Origin: Chara braunii
Taxonomy: Eukaryota; Streptophyta; Charophyceae; Charales; Characeae
DNA length: 28,445 nucleotides
Reading direction: 5' to 3'
Assembly (NCBI GenBank): GCA_003427395.1
Contig: BFEA01000151.1
Coordinates: 954,605-983,049 of the forward strand
Position 1 is the stretch's first letter. Each line of letters starts with the position of its first letter. The position numbers and the translations under genes are program-made. This document shows, piece after piece, positions 1 to 9,291 of the stretch. The notes beneath the pieces are model-generated. The model worked only from the letters and a program-made list of their open reading frames with translations, had not been told where the DNA came from and made no database searches.

Positions 1-214
1 CCGCTTGTGCAAGAGAAACCGCTGCTGCTGGCAGCGTGATCAGACATCATTACCGCTTGTGCAAGAGAAACCGCTGCTGCTGGCAGCGTGATCAGCCATT
101 ACCACAAGTGATCAGGTCATCATTACCGCTTGTGCAAGAGAAATCGTTGCTGCTGGCAGCGTGATCAGCCATCACCGCAAGTGAAGAGATCATCATTACC
201 GCTTGTGCAAGAGA
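1..214. repeat. Tandem array, 52/73-bp unit
   Basis: Four copies begin with ccgcttgtgcaagaga, at 1, 53, 126 and 199. Copies 2 and 3 are 73 bp. Copy 1 is 52 bp and lacks the part with the cacaagtgatcagg-type spacer. Copy 4 is cut off after 16 bp. Each full copy carries a CTGCTGCTGGCAGC core. The array runs off the left edge, so its true length is unknown. No coding function is visible. Confidence 0.9.
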
Positions 215-828
215 TCTGATGACTGGCTGTTTGTCGATCCCATAATTCAGATTCTCGGATTTGCATGGTTATTGGCATGGTTACTCATTCGGGAATCAAC
301 CCGGCTGATAGGTTCATTCTTGTACCTGCTGTTTGGCTTTTTGGTTGTACTATATTTTAATTAAATAATTCTTAATATCTTATTTATTTATTTATTTCAA
401 CCTCGAGCTCATGGCTAATGTTGTCCGCACACTTCTGAATATTCGGACCGAATAAACGACGATTATTAAAATTTTAAATACTAATTTGATTATTCACTTA
501 TTGCTATTGCCATCGCTGCTCGTTGGGATGAGATAAGCACCCATGTGAATTTGATGTTCTGCAGAAAAAAAATAGCAAGGGTGGTTTCAGCCCTGATTCC
601 AGATCTGCCGGTAAGCCCATAACATTTTATTTGAATTAAAACCTTTATGAAATTCCTATGGTCAATTAAGGACCTAAAGTCCACCATTAAGTGGAGGTGG
701 TGACAGACATATCAACTTCACTTACCTGTCCCGCCATTGAGGACCTCTGATGCGGGCACGACGGGTGACAGACGCCGCTGTCCCTGGCTTCAGCGACGAA
801 CAGACGATTCCCTCCCCGGGTTTCCTCA
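215..828. other. Non-coding, AT-rich stretch
   Basis: I see no gene here. The part from about 340 to 480 is AT-rich, with a short TTTA repeat near 381-398. The 65-codon minus-strand frame at 490-687 shows no recognisable motif. The GC content rises after 700, towards the gypsy relic. Confidence 0.6.
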
Positions 829-989
829 CACCGTCCTTGCCATTTATAGTTAACCACTAACGGCAGTCAATACGGGGTAGCTGCTGTACTCCAGTAGAAT
901 AACAGTAATGGGTACAAACCTGTTGAGTTTATGTCCTATCAACTACCTAGTGAGAAAGTCGCCGCTTCCACATATGAGAGAGAGCTATT

Positions 990-1038
990 TCCTCTTTGAA
1001 AAGCTTTGAATCATTGGCGACATTACCTCCAAGGTCGG
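990..1038 (+). repeat. RNase H segment, donor copy of an internal duplication
   Basis: About 49 bp here (ctctttgaaaagctttgaat and onward, encoding KALNHWRHYLQGR) recur with a few changes at 1713-1762, inside the integrase region of the same relic. Both copies share the TTTGA nonsense context. Confidence 0.85.
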
Positions 1039-1712
1039 CACTTCAAAGTATATTCGGTCCATGAGACACTTCGCTGGATAAAGACCCAAGCTCGAAGGAC
1101 TCCTAAGTTGACTAGGTGGGCTGCAGAGATAGACCAGTTCGACTTAAAATTAAGGGCAGTAAACGGGAAGTACAATGTCGTTGCTGATGCGCTAAGTAAA
1201 CGAGTTGAGTGTTTTTTGTGTCATTGTAACATATTTGGATGCAGGCGCCGAGTTGCAGGAGAAGATTAGATCTGCTTACGCTAGCGATCTTGTCTATAGT
1301 CAGTTGATCAACAAGGTGCAAACAACACCACATGAAGTTCCGGGCTTTAGGATGGCACAAGGACTGTTGTTTGAGAAGACGGACGTGCACAGTAGACTGT
1401 GCATACCAAACAATGAGGAGATTCGCAATCTACTCCTAGGTTAATGTCACGACACTAAGGGACATTTCGGTTGGAGGAAGACTTATGCTAACCTCCTACG
1501 TCCCTATACTTGGGCTGGAATGAAGCATGACTGTATGGCCTATGTCCAAGGCTGCAAAGTATGTCAGAGGAACAAGAGTTGCACGCAGCTCCCCTGGGTT
1601 TACTTAGACCGCTGCCTATACCATCGGGTACTTGGAGACTCTGTGTCTATAGACTTTATGGACACTAAGGTTAGAAGTAGGAATGGGATGATTGTGGATA
1701 AATTCAGCAAGT

Positions 1713-1762
1713 TTGCTCTTTGAGAAGCTTTGAATTATTGGCGACATTACCTCGAAGATAGG
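1713..1762 (+). repeat. RNase H segment copied into the integrase core
   Basis: This is the second copy of the 990-1038 segment. It reads EALNYWRHYLEDR directly after KFSKFAL of the integrase, where the family normally continues through the core towards the second catalytic Asp. It is an RNase H piece in the wrong place and destroys the core. Confidence 0.85.
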
Positions 1763-2370
1763 TTTTCCCAATTCCACAAACCTACTATTTCCGAAAGTTC
1801 TTCAATCATTGGGTGAAAGACTACCGCATCCCATGATTATTTTAAGTGATAGGGATACAAGGTTCACGGGCGAGCACTGGCAACAACTCATGAACATCCA
1901 TGGGTCCAGCTTGACTTCGTCCACAGGCAGACATCCTGCGACAAATGGACAGACCGAGCAGATTGACAAAGTGCTGCAGCAGATGTTGCGTATGTACATC
2001 CGACCAGATCAGATTGATTGCGATGAACATTTAGCTAAGGTTGCTAGTACCTATAACAATTCCATGCATTTAGCTACAGCAAGAACACCCACTGAACTGC
2101 ATTTGGGTGGGCGCCCATGCAGGCCCATCGATTGTCTGAACCCTGATCAAGTGCAGAGGCTTCCTCCGGGGACTAGAGAATTTGCTGCGCAGTATCAGAA
2201 AAATTTAGAAAAGGTAAGAGAGAACATCAGGAAAGCACGGCATCCGATGATAGAACGAGCAAATAAGCACCGCAGACCTTCGCAGTTTGCCATAGATGAT
2301 TTGGTTTGAGTAAAGTCTAAGGAGTTTCTCCCAGAGGAGAACATCTCGCAGAAGTTATTGCCTCCATATA

Positions 2371-2834
2371 GGTGACGTGGATGGTCTCCTTCCTACGTTC
2401 TTGAGATTCCTCCACATTTGCACACTTACCCGGTGTTTCATGATTCCAAGTTGCTCCCTTGTGTCAGTATTGATCTGTTTCCGTCCCGGAGATCTATGAT
2501 TCCTCCTGATATGGATGACAAGTATGACGTGGACCGCATCGTTGCAGAGGATGTCTATAGATCCGGATGCAGTGGTAGGCCCCAGCGACAGTATATGTTA
2601 TTGGTGACGTGGATGGTCCTTCCTACGTTGTTGAGATTCCACCACATTTGCACACTTGCCTGATGTTTCATGATTCCAAGTTGCTCCCTTGTGTCAGTAA
2701 TGATCTGTTTCCGTCCCGGAGATCTATGATTCCTCCTGATATGGATGGCAAGTATGACCTGGACCGCATCAGTGCTGAGGATGTCTATAGTTCCGGACCA
2801 GGGGTGGGCCCGGGCGACAGTATAAAGTCAGATT
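2371..2834 (+). repeat. 232-bp tandem duplication in the tail of element A
   Basis: The segment beginning ggtgacgtggatggt at 2371 starts again at 2603. The two copies share the pol tail (HDSKLLPCVS, then PPDMD and AEDVY) with scattered substitutions and a one-base length difference early on. The second copy runs into the remnant of the C-terminal tail. Confidence 0.9.
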
Positions 2835-2884
2835 CGCTTATCAAGAGCCCTCTGAAGATCCCTGGTTTACGAGAGGTGAGCTGA

Positions 2885-4255
2885 TTGAAACAGCACCGCA
2901 CATAGTGTCTTGCTATGAGAGAGATAGACGAGGAATCAAAATAGCTGATAGGTAAAGATTGTAACTTTCTCGGAGGACCTCGAAATTAGGCTGGCGAGAG
3001 TGAAAGTTCCCGGGGTCAAGTTCCCAGGCTAAAGAAGGCCGAGTCGGCCAGTTCAGAAAGGCTAAGTCGGGTGCCCCAGAGGTCAAGTCCAACAGGCACC
3101 CGGTCAACAGTCACATCCCAGAGGGAAAGGTTGTATTCAGTAAGCAAAAGTCATGTCTCAAGGTGAAAAGTTGTGTCTGACAGGCAAGAGTCACATCTCG
3201 GTCATGTCTCATGGTGTAACATGCCCAGTTGGGCAATGTATGTATAGCCAAGGATCCACAATGTGATAAAAAGGACTGAATGGACAATGCGGTGTTAGTG
3301 GAATCCCAAGAAGCAATGTACATCCTGATACATACAAAATGGCACCTTGTAGCGCAGTGGAAGACTTAGATATAAGCCCTGACCTGACCGGGACTGACCT
3401 CTCTCACATAGTACAAGACAGCGCAGCGGAATGCTAGAATACCGATGACTAGCCCAATCAATGTTGGAATGCAGACCAAACATACATCATCCTCATCACA
3501 AGGTCTGAAGGGGGCCTGGCGCTACACAGGAAGAATGCACCAGGTCCAGACCATACACAGACGAAGAGGAGGGGATCAGACGAAGAAGAGGGGGAAGATG
3601 GGAATGTTGTCAACACCAAGTCTTCGGTACAAGTCCTAGATAATCCCTCGTCAAATGTCTGAAGCCCAATGTCGAGTCTGGATCCAAATGTCACCAATCC
3701 CTCTCTCTCATAGTCTGGTGATGCATTGAAGTCAGGTAGCGAGAGGGTGAGGGGGAGATGGTGGACTGAGAAGAGGAAGAAGAAGAACTCTCTCTCTCTC
3801 TCTCTCTCATGTGCCAGGTACTAACCTGTGAAGATGGGGCTGTGCTGCAGGTACCTCGACGACGAGCTGGAGCTATGGCGCTGCAGGTAAGTCTCCCTGG
3901 CCTCCGCCCAATCTCTATCTCTCTCCAGTGCTACTCTAGCTCCTAATAGCGCCCAGCGCTCTACTACTACTGCAGCGCTCCTCCAGAGTGCTGCTGCCAA
4001 ATCCTGAAGACTACCTCCTGCCTCCTTAACTGCACGTGAAGTGCCTGGGAAGTCCCTATGAACTACCTGCAGCCTGCAGGGCGGGCCAGTCTTATATAGT
4101 GCTGGCCCGTCCAGGAGGCTTCTCTTGCCAATGCCAAAACGTGCCAGACCCTGGCGTTGAAGTTCAAACAAAGGTTGTCTGGAAAACAGGCCCAAAATGG
4201 CCTGTGCTAAGACCCTGGTCTGGTGCCCAAGTTTCAGGGCAGGTCCATCTTATGA
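2885..4255. other. No gene seen; short CT tract
   Basis: I see no supported gene. Around 3120-3225 are loose repeats of gtcatgtctcaaggtg-like words. An imperfect palindrome (ggccgagtcggcc) lies near 3039, and a small inverted repeat (tgcccagttgggca) near 3223. A (CT)n tract covers 3788-3808. A consensus-like splice donor, caggtaagt, occurs near 3888 but has no exon I can recognise next to it. Confidence 0.5.
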
Positions 4256-4443
4256 GGGCCTGAAAATGGCCCTCCGTTTCAGGCTGAAAAGACTCAGGGC
4301 CTGGAGGGCCCTTTTTTAGGCTGAAACGACACAGGGCCTGTAGGCCCTTGTTTTCAGGCTTTCAGGCTGAAACGACACAGGGCCTGTAGGCCCTTGTTTT
4401 CAGGCTTTCAGGCTGAAACGACCCAGGGCCTGAAAATGGCCCT
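4256..4443. repeat. 46-bp minisatellite with GGGCC palindromes
   Basis: The unit aggctgaaacgacacagggc plus 26 more bases occurs at 4318-4363 and 4364-4409. A diverged copy starts at 4281 and a partial copy at 4410. The block is bracketed by gggcctgaaaatggccctc at both ends (4256 and 4426). The words agggcctgtaggccct and gggcctggagggccc are near-palindromes, so single strands could form hairpins. It lies downstream of the BEACH exons in the gene's direction. Confidence 0.9.
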
Positions 4444-5889
4444 CGCTTGCAAGCACAGCATGTTGCAGGCGCAGCATGTAACACATGGGAGAGTCGCATC
4501 CCACAGATGAAAAGTCGTGACTCACAGGCCCAAGCAGCAGCACACCAAGGGAAATTCAGGGAGGTACCAGGGCTCGACATTCTGAAGCAAACAGGCCACG
4601 GGCATGTGGCACTGGGTTCAAGTCAAGCCAAAGAAAGCAGAGGCTGGGACCAGTCCAAGTAAATGTAAGGACTGGCCAGCCACATTTCAGACAGATGGCT
4701 CATTCGTGAGAAGTGTGGAAGTGCTGCTGAAGTGTTTGTGCGCTATCTGCGGGTGGCATGCGTGAGGGCCCTGGCTGGGCAGCACTGTGCTGAGAAAAAA
4801 GAAGGTCGCCATAGCCACATAGCTAGTAGTAGGGGACAGAGCTGAGTAGTAGCGGATGTATTCAGAGTCAAGATCCTCAAGTAGAGAGAGGGAGACAGAG
4901 TAGAGGGAGAAAGTGAGCGCATGCATGAAGAGAGACAGAGAGTGAGGGTCAGAGAGAGAAGAGAGTCACCTACCTTAGATGAGGAAGCTGGAATTGGGTT
5001 GTTGGACTCTGCGCTGACGAGCGCTGGCGACTGGAACTCTGAAACTGCTTAATATGATAATGCGTTGGAATTCCTAAGCTGTGCTGTTATGGACTTTGCA
5101 TCTCTGGTGTCCAGTGTGGATTCCGTGTGATCTCTCATATGTGTGTGTGTTTTAGCCCCAATTCCACCCAGGTGAATAGACTCAGAATCACAGCAGTCTA
5201 TATCCTATTGCAGACAACGAGAGCATTTGAGATGTCCAACATATTCAAGCAATTTTATAGTTAGACAGTTTTTTGGTTGTTCTTGGGGTACCCCTTTCAT
5301 TGTTCTTGCAGCTCCCCTTTTACTGTGCCTCTAACGCGGAAGGCTGCCCACGTTGATTGTGGTTGAGCGGCAGCTGCCCACATCCCCGTGTGCCTCCACG
5401 GCCTGTGTGTGCTCCAAGGTGACGAGCAGTGAGGCTCAATGCAACTCTGTGCTCCTTGCAGGAACATTCTCCAACGGTCTCGCCCACTGAAATCTGTTGT
5501 GGAGTTCTGAGATGTGATCGATGCTGATGTAAATGCAAGGTCCTGTTGATAGCTGATGCGTTCGCATCTAGAGTGGGCTTCTACAAGCACCAGGGGGACA
5601 AGATGGGTCTCAGTGCTGAAGTTTCTTTGTCCAAATCTTGGGACTCCTGAACTCTCAAATGCACACAATCGTTCTCTCATCCACAATGCGTTCCAAACTT
5701 GCACACACATGCCAATGTACTGCTCACAGACAGACGAGTATCAAACACTTGACACAATTGCACACAGACGCACATCTGCTGATACAGACAAGAAGTGTCG
5801 GACAGAGCGAGCAAAGAGCGCGGTAGTAGTAAGCAAACTGGGGCGTATGGGCCTGATCAAGGCAATTCCTTATGAAAGAAGCAACCAAC
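4444..5889. other. No gene seen (possible intron of the BEACH gene)
   Basis: I searched the minus strand for the next BEACH segments (the region after LPPWA, and the WIDLIFGYKQ-type motif) and did not find them. The open frames, including the 137-codon minus-strand one at 5297-5710, show no known motif. There is a GT-rich spot near 5140. Confidence 0.5.
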
Positions 5890-6096
5890 CTCTGCCCATG
5901 GGGGGAGCATGACATTGCCAAGAACTTCACCATCCTGCTTAACCCCCAAGAAGTATGTATTTGAATTTGAAAGAAACTCAGGCAAATAGAAGAACTCCGG
6001 TACGAGCTCTTTTACATCCGAAGTGTTTGTCAAGCAGTTCGAATATGCAGATTCGACGCTGTGAAAGAGCCTATCTGCATGGTCGAACTTCCCACC
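5890..6096 (-). CDS. BEACH-domain protein, internal exon (69 codons)
   Basis: On the minus strand this frame carries FDHADRLF, SDVKELVPEFFYLPEFL, LGVKQDGE and LPPWA. These are hallmark segments of the BEACH domain found in neurobeachin, LYST and the plant SPIRRIG/LVS proteins, which act in membrane traffic and cytoplasmic RNA-granule regulation. The exon is bounded by an acceptor (tatgcag before GGT GGG AAG, at 6096) and a donor (GAG then gttggt, at 5889). It is exactly 207 nt with phase 0 at both ends. The frame has no stop, and the flanking translation loses all similarity at these borders. It continues in frame from the exon at 6941-7034. The wording is closest to SPIRRIG-type proteins from memory; a subfamily call needs a search. 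The next exon, expected below 5890, was not found, so it is far away or outside the window. Confidence 0.88.
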
Positions 6097-6503
6097 CTGC
6101 ATACCACAGCACAACCAAATAACCGGCCCGTCTGAGAGGTTTGAAAGGAAATCCACACTCGAAATACAGGACAGAGGTCCTTTCAGTGTGGGTTTGAAAG
6201 GAAATTCACATTCAAACAAATAACTATTCACTTTTACACACTTCCACTTCCATTATTTTCAAGTTTTGACATCTGAAGAGTAGAAATTCCAGCATCCCTC
6301 TTGCTCGCCCTCTCCTCCTCCCTCCACCCATTCTGCTTGCATGGGTTCCACCTCAGAACGAGGGGCAGGGAAACAGTTAAATGAGCACGGGGTGAAGGCT
6401 GTGGCATCAAAAGGGGCAGAATGTGGAAGACTGCTGGAGGCAGCAGGGGAGGGGAGAGCAGTAGAGGAATGTGTGGGTGACTCGAGGTGTACATGTGAAT
6501 AAG

Positions 6504-6585
<82 letters not shown>

Positions 6586-6940
6586 TGTGTGTCTGTCTCT
6601 GCACATGGTGGAAGAGTGGGCAAGGTAGTGGTGATGGGTGACGCATCAGCAGAGGGTGCATAGGCAGGTGGCAGGTGCAGCCGAAGGTGCAGGTGGGTGG
6701 CGGCGTGGTAGTGGGCACAACTGAGAACAGACAAACATGCACCATGTGGGAGAGAACTCTTGATTACTAAGAGAAAAGGGTAGACACGCACAAACACCAT
6801 GAACTGCATCGCCCCTGGTACCCACCTAGCTGTTCAATACCAGATGAATACAACGATGAGCTCTTGCCCACTTTTGATTTTTTTAAAACACAGAAATTAG
6901 GTGAGATCCGAATTACGATTTACTGGTGTCTGCTACACAC
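6097..6940 (-). other. Intron between the two BEACH exons
   Basis: This is an 844-bp GT-AG intron on the minus strand, with donor CAG|GTGTGT at 6940 and acceptor GCAG at 6097. It is phase 0 and joins HLQ to GGKFDHAD, which is how the domain reads in known BEACH proteins. It contains the long CT/GT microsatellite, which would be a CA/GA tract in the transcript. Long frames through this tract are low-complexity artefacts. Two related words (gtttgaaaggaaatccacac and gtttgaaaggaaattcacat) lie near 6139 and 6191. Confidence 0.8.
6505..6592. repeat. Compound microsatellite (CT)n(GT)n
   Basis: There is an uninterrupted CT run from 6505 to 6568, followed directly by a GT run from 6569 to 6592. It sits inside the intron between the BEACH exons. 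It is a likely length-polymorphic marker and has no visible coding role. Confidence 0.97.
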
Positions 6941-7034
6941 CTGCAGATGTCGATGAAGTGTGGTGAATGGCTCAAGTCGGATCAAGTAGAACAGTACAAT
7001 GCCCGCGCTAGAATAGTGAGATCCATAATAGAAG
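6941..7034 (-). CDS. BEACH-domain protein, upstream internal exon
   Basis: Read on the minus strand, this 94-nt exon completes a split codon with one base and then encodes 31 residues including [21 protein letters not shown]. This is the conserved BEACH segment that directly precedes the FDHAD segment in the family. The acceptor is GAACAG before CTTCTATTATGG (exon start 7034). An in-frame TGA lies a short way upstream, so the frame cannot extend far. The donor is CTGCAG|GTGTGT (exon end 6941). The spliced product with 6096-5890 is continuous and collinear with known BEACH domains. The plus-strand frame over this region (6926-7129) is its antisense shadow. The preceding exon (expected to carry YPVFPW and the IGALNP-type motif) was not found above 7034. 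Confidence 0.87.
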
Positions 7035-7682
7035 CTGTTCACAATGTCACACCATCAGGCGAACGGACGCATACAGTCCCACATGAGCAAAACAGCCGAG
7101 ATTTGGAGACCTGCATACATACTACATAGGCTGGGTGTCTATTCAGAGACATTCGAGTGGATTGACTCTTGGTATTATGGTTGTTTTGCTATTTTCAAAA
7201 CAGTAGACTTGGAGACTGGATTTGTAACCAACTTTGAACTCTATCTTAAGAAATGAACAAACACATGCTACGGCTGGAACTTTACATCTTGCAGTGACTG
7301 CACTGCACCTGTTTCTGGTGGATGCCACACTCCCAGCCCATGTTCCCACTGCAAGGAGGTAAAATGAAAACAGATGAGAACTACCACATGTGTGAGATAT
7401 GCAAGGAGATGAGATGAGGCCTATCATTTTGAACCACTCATCGCCAAATGCTCCTTCTCCAGGCTTATTGGCATCCAGGGAATTATAAGTTAAACGACCA
7501 GTATCTTTCCCTGCTTGAGAACCAAATACACGGCTCATTCACAGCCACATTTTTTGGGGGTTCGGGTACCAGACTGAAGTGGCTGGCGGCGCCAGGCAAA
7601 ATGAGGCCCGCGTCAGATTATTTTTTTTTGGCGCACAGGGCAAATTTAGGGTCAGCATCGGTAGCTGGGCTGGGTACTGGCG
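7035..7682. other. No exon seen (probable intron)
   Basis: I looked on the minus strand for the preceding BEACH segment without success. The 131-codon minus frame at 7143-7538 has no motif I recognise. A T-rich run lies at 7619-7628. Confidence 0.5.
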
Positions 7683-7810
7683 GTACATCTGAAAAGGGAG
7701 ATTGAGCCTCTCCTAAAGATAGGAGAGGCCACGAACAGCCGAATCATTTTATTGATGGTCCATGGCCTCTGAATTTTTAGGAGAGGCTCAATCTGCTTTT
7801 CCGGATGTAC
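7683..7810. repeat. Foldback element: nested inverted repeats
   Basis: The outer arms 7683-7717 and 7776-7810 are 35 bp each and match at 31 positions when one is reverse-complemented (gtacatc ... gattgagcctctcctaaa). Inside, gcctctccta (7706-7715) and taggagaggc (7720-7729) form a perfect 10-bp stem with a 4-base loop. A further agaggcca/tggcctct pair spans the centre. The structure resembles a small foldback MITE. No target-site duplication was identified. Confidence 0.85.
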
Positions 7811-7836
7811 TGGTGGTTTAAGGTGCCATGGTGTTT

Positions 7837-7886
7837 CAACATTTTAGTGCCCTTCAGCTGGCAACATTTTAGTGCCCTTCAGCTGG
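7837..7886. repeat. 25-bp perfect tandem duplication
   Basis: The 25-bp unit starting caacattttagtgcccttca occurs twice back to back, at 7837-7861 and 7862-7886. It lies just beyond the foldback element. Confidence 0.95.
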
Positions 7887-9291
7887 CCACAAGACATATA
7901 CCAATTTGAAAGTATGCGTGAGAATAGGGGGCACAAAAAGAGATGAGACATCCAACACGTTACAAACTTAACAGGCACTGATTAGCAGATGATTTCGGCC
8001 AAAACGAGGTCAATACGGCAACCGAATCGTTAATATTAATCTTGCTTGCATGTGATTTAAGTCAACCAGCTCTTCAAAAATATCTGTGAAAGCTATGCGA
8101 GGACTGAGCCCTCAAGGGGCCCTAATAGACATGCAAGTGTTCCTGGCTGTTGGGCCCAGCAAGCCTTGTGCCCGCCCTAAGCGAAGGCGGGCCTGAATAT
8201 CCACAAGAGGCCTATTTTCAATATTTTCCATATGTGGGTACACAGACAGTTGCAGCACGCCAGTTGGTTGCAGGGAAACGTGAGCCTCCAGTACTGGGCT
8301 GTACTGTTGAACACAGGCCCCGGTGGTTGCACACTGGGCACACACAGAGTGAGGCCGACACATCACGCAGCGGCCACGGACGAATGAGAAAGCAGCATCG
8401 TCGTCAAACAATCTCCGCTATCCAATGAGAACGTGGCCAACCCTTGGAGCCTGGGAGGCTACCGATACGTGCCCAACCGAAAAGGTCCCAGGCCCTTCAC
8501 TGTAGAGGTGGGCCTGGGCGCAGAGACTGGGGCCTGACTGGAAGCTACTGGAAACTTCCCCAGCCAGACCCACGCAGACACACAGGGGCTACACTTTCCA
8601 TAAGGAAAGAGGCCAGCCCAGGCAGAGGCATTCTGGCCTAGGCAGGCAATGCGGACACACTGCTGCGTTGCTACACAAGTGTCTGCATGGGCACTGCTGG
8701 TCGGACGCGCCAACGTGTGCTGAGGTGAGGGGCGCTGCAAGGGCAGCGGGCGCACAGCAGCCATAGCCGGGCTGCAGGGACACAAGGCAGGTGATGGCAA
8801 AGGTGGTCTTCGCGTAGGAGATGCATGCTGTGGGGAGACGAGAGGTGATGATGAGAGGAGAGAGAACGTACCAGGTGTATGCTGGTGATCGGCATTGGTG
8901 TTGACGTCACATACATTGGTCTTCGACTTCAGAGTGATCCAGTTGCGAGAACGTAGATAGGCGAGATAGGCTGAGTACGATAGGCTGGGCGCTGGGTGAC
9001 AGAGTAAGTGCGCCATGGATACAGTATTGGTGTGACCAGAGAGTGGAGACATTGACATTCAAGTTCGTTGTGTTGCTCTTATTTGGACGGTATCTTGGTG
9101 CATTGCACTCTCCGCTTGGTTCATGACTATCTGAGCTACTACGTGATTTTGCAACTTGGATTTCTGTCTATCGCTCTCGCTCATATTCCTTGCAATTTCG
9201 TATCAGAGTTGGTTCGAGATCGCCGTTACCGGCGCTGGCGACATTGTTACTTGTTGCACTGATGAAGCTTCTACGCAGTGAGGCTTACATT
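7887..9291. other. No gene seen; a retroelement-leader-like word at the end
   Basis: Frames here (for example 8459-9058 on the minus strand) are Ser/Pro-rich and show no motif. At 9199-9219 the text gtatcagagttggttcgag resembles the tRNA-Met primer site and leader of plant LTR elements, preceded by ttgca, which could be an LTR end. This may be the leader of an older element into which element B inserted. Confidence 0.35.

Larger units (their letters stand above)
829..2884 (+). pseudogene. Ty3/gypsy RNase H-integrase relic (element A)
   Basis: This is the 3' part of a chromovirus-like pol gene in pieces. RNase H (about 829-1215) reads LPFIV, shifts frame near 851, then continues TTNGSQYGVAAVLQ, with Asn where TTDA has the catalytic Asp. 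PVEFMS follows, then a TGA stop at 997-999, and ADALSKR closes the domain. A frame change near 1205 leads to the linker. A TAA at 1442-1444 precedes the integrase HHCC finger (CHDTKGH, then CKVCQ). The DDE core starts at SIDF and is interrupted near 1713 by a short copy of the RNase H region. It resumes near 1800 with ILSDRDTRF and NGQTEQ, so the three acidic positions can still be read. Another stop ends the core extension at 2307-2309, where VWV would be expected. The tail (HDSKLLP) is duplicated. No gag, protease, reverse transcriptase or LTR was found for it. It resembles element B but is not a copy of it. Confidence 0.9.

Noticed and set aside
1-214. CRISPR-like direct repeats
   Set aside because: Units are contiguous, the spacers are themselves repeated, and the context is eukaryotic.
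3885-3900. Consensus splice donor caggtaagt on the plus strand
   Set aside because: No recognisable exon or paired acceptor lies nearby; a chance match is likely in this length of DNA.
5297-5710. 137-codon minus-strand frame, considered as the next BEACH exon
   Set aside because: None of the conserved segments after LPPWA (such as WIDLIFGYKQ) can be read in it.
6234-6809. Long minus-strand frames of up to 191 codons
   Set aside because: They run through the CT/GT microsatellite (RERERE and THTHTH stretches) and lie in the intron between the BEACH exons.
6926-7129. Plus-strand frame with a protein-like look ([13 protein letters not shown])
   Set aside because: It is the antisense of the BEACH exon at 7034-6941; only the minus strand gives a known conserved motif.
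8459-9058. 199-codon minus-strand frame
   Set aside because: It is Ser/Pro-rich with no domain; the length is explained by GC-rich composition.
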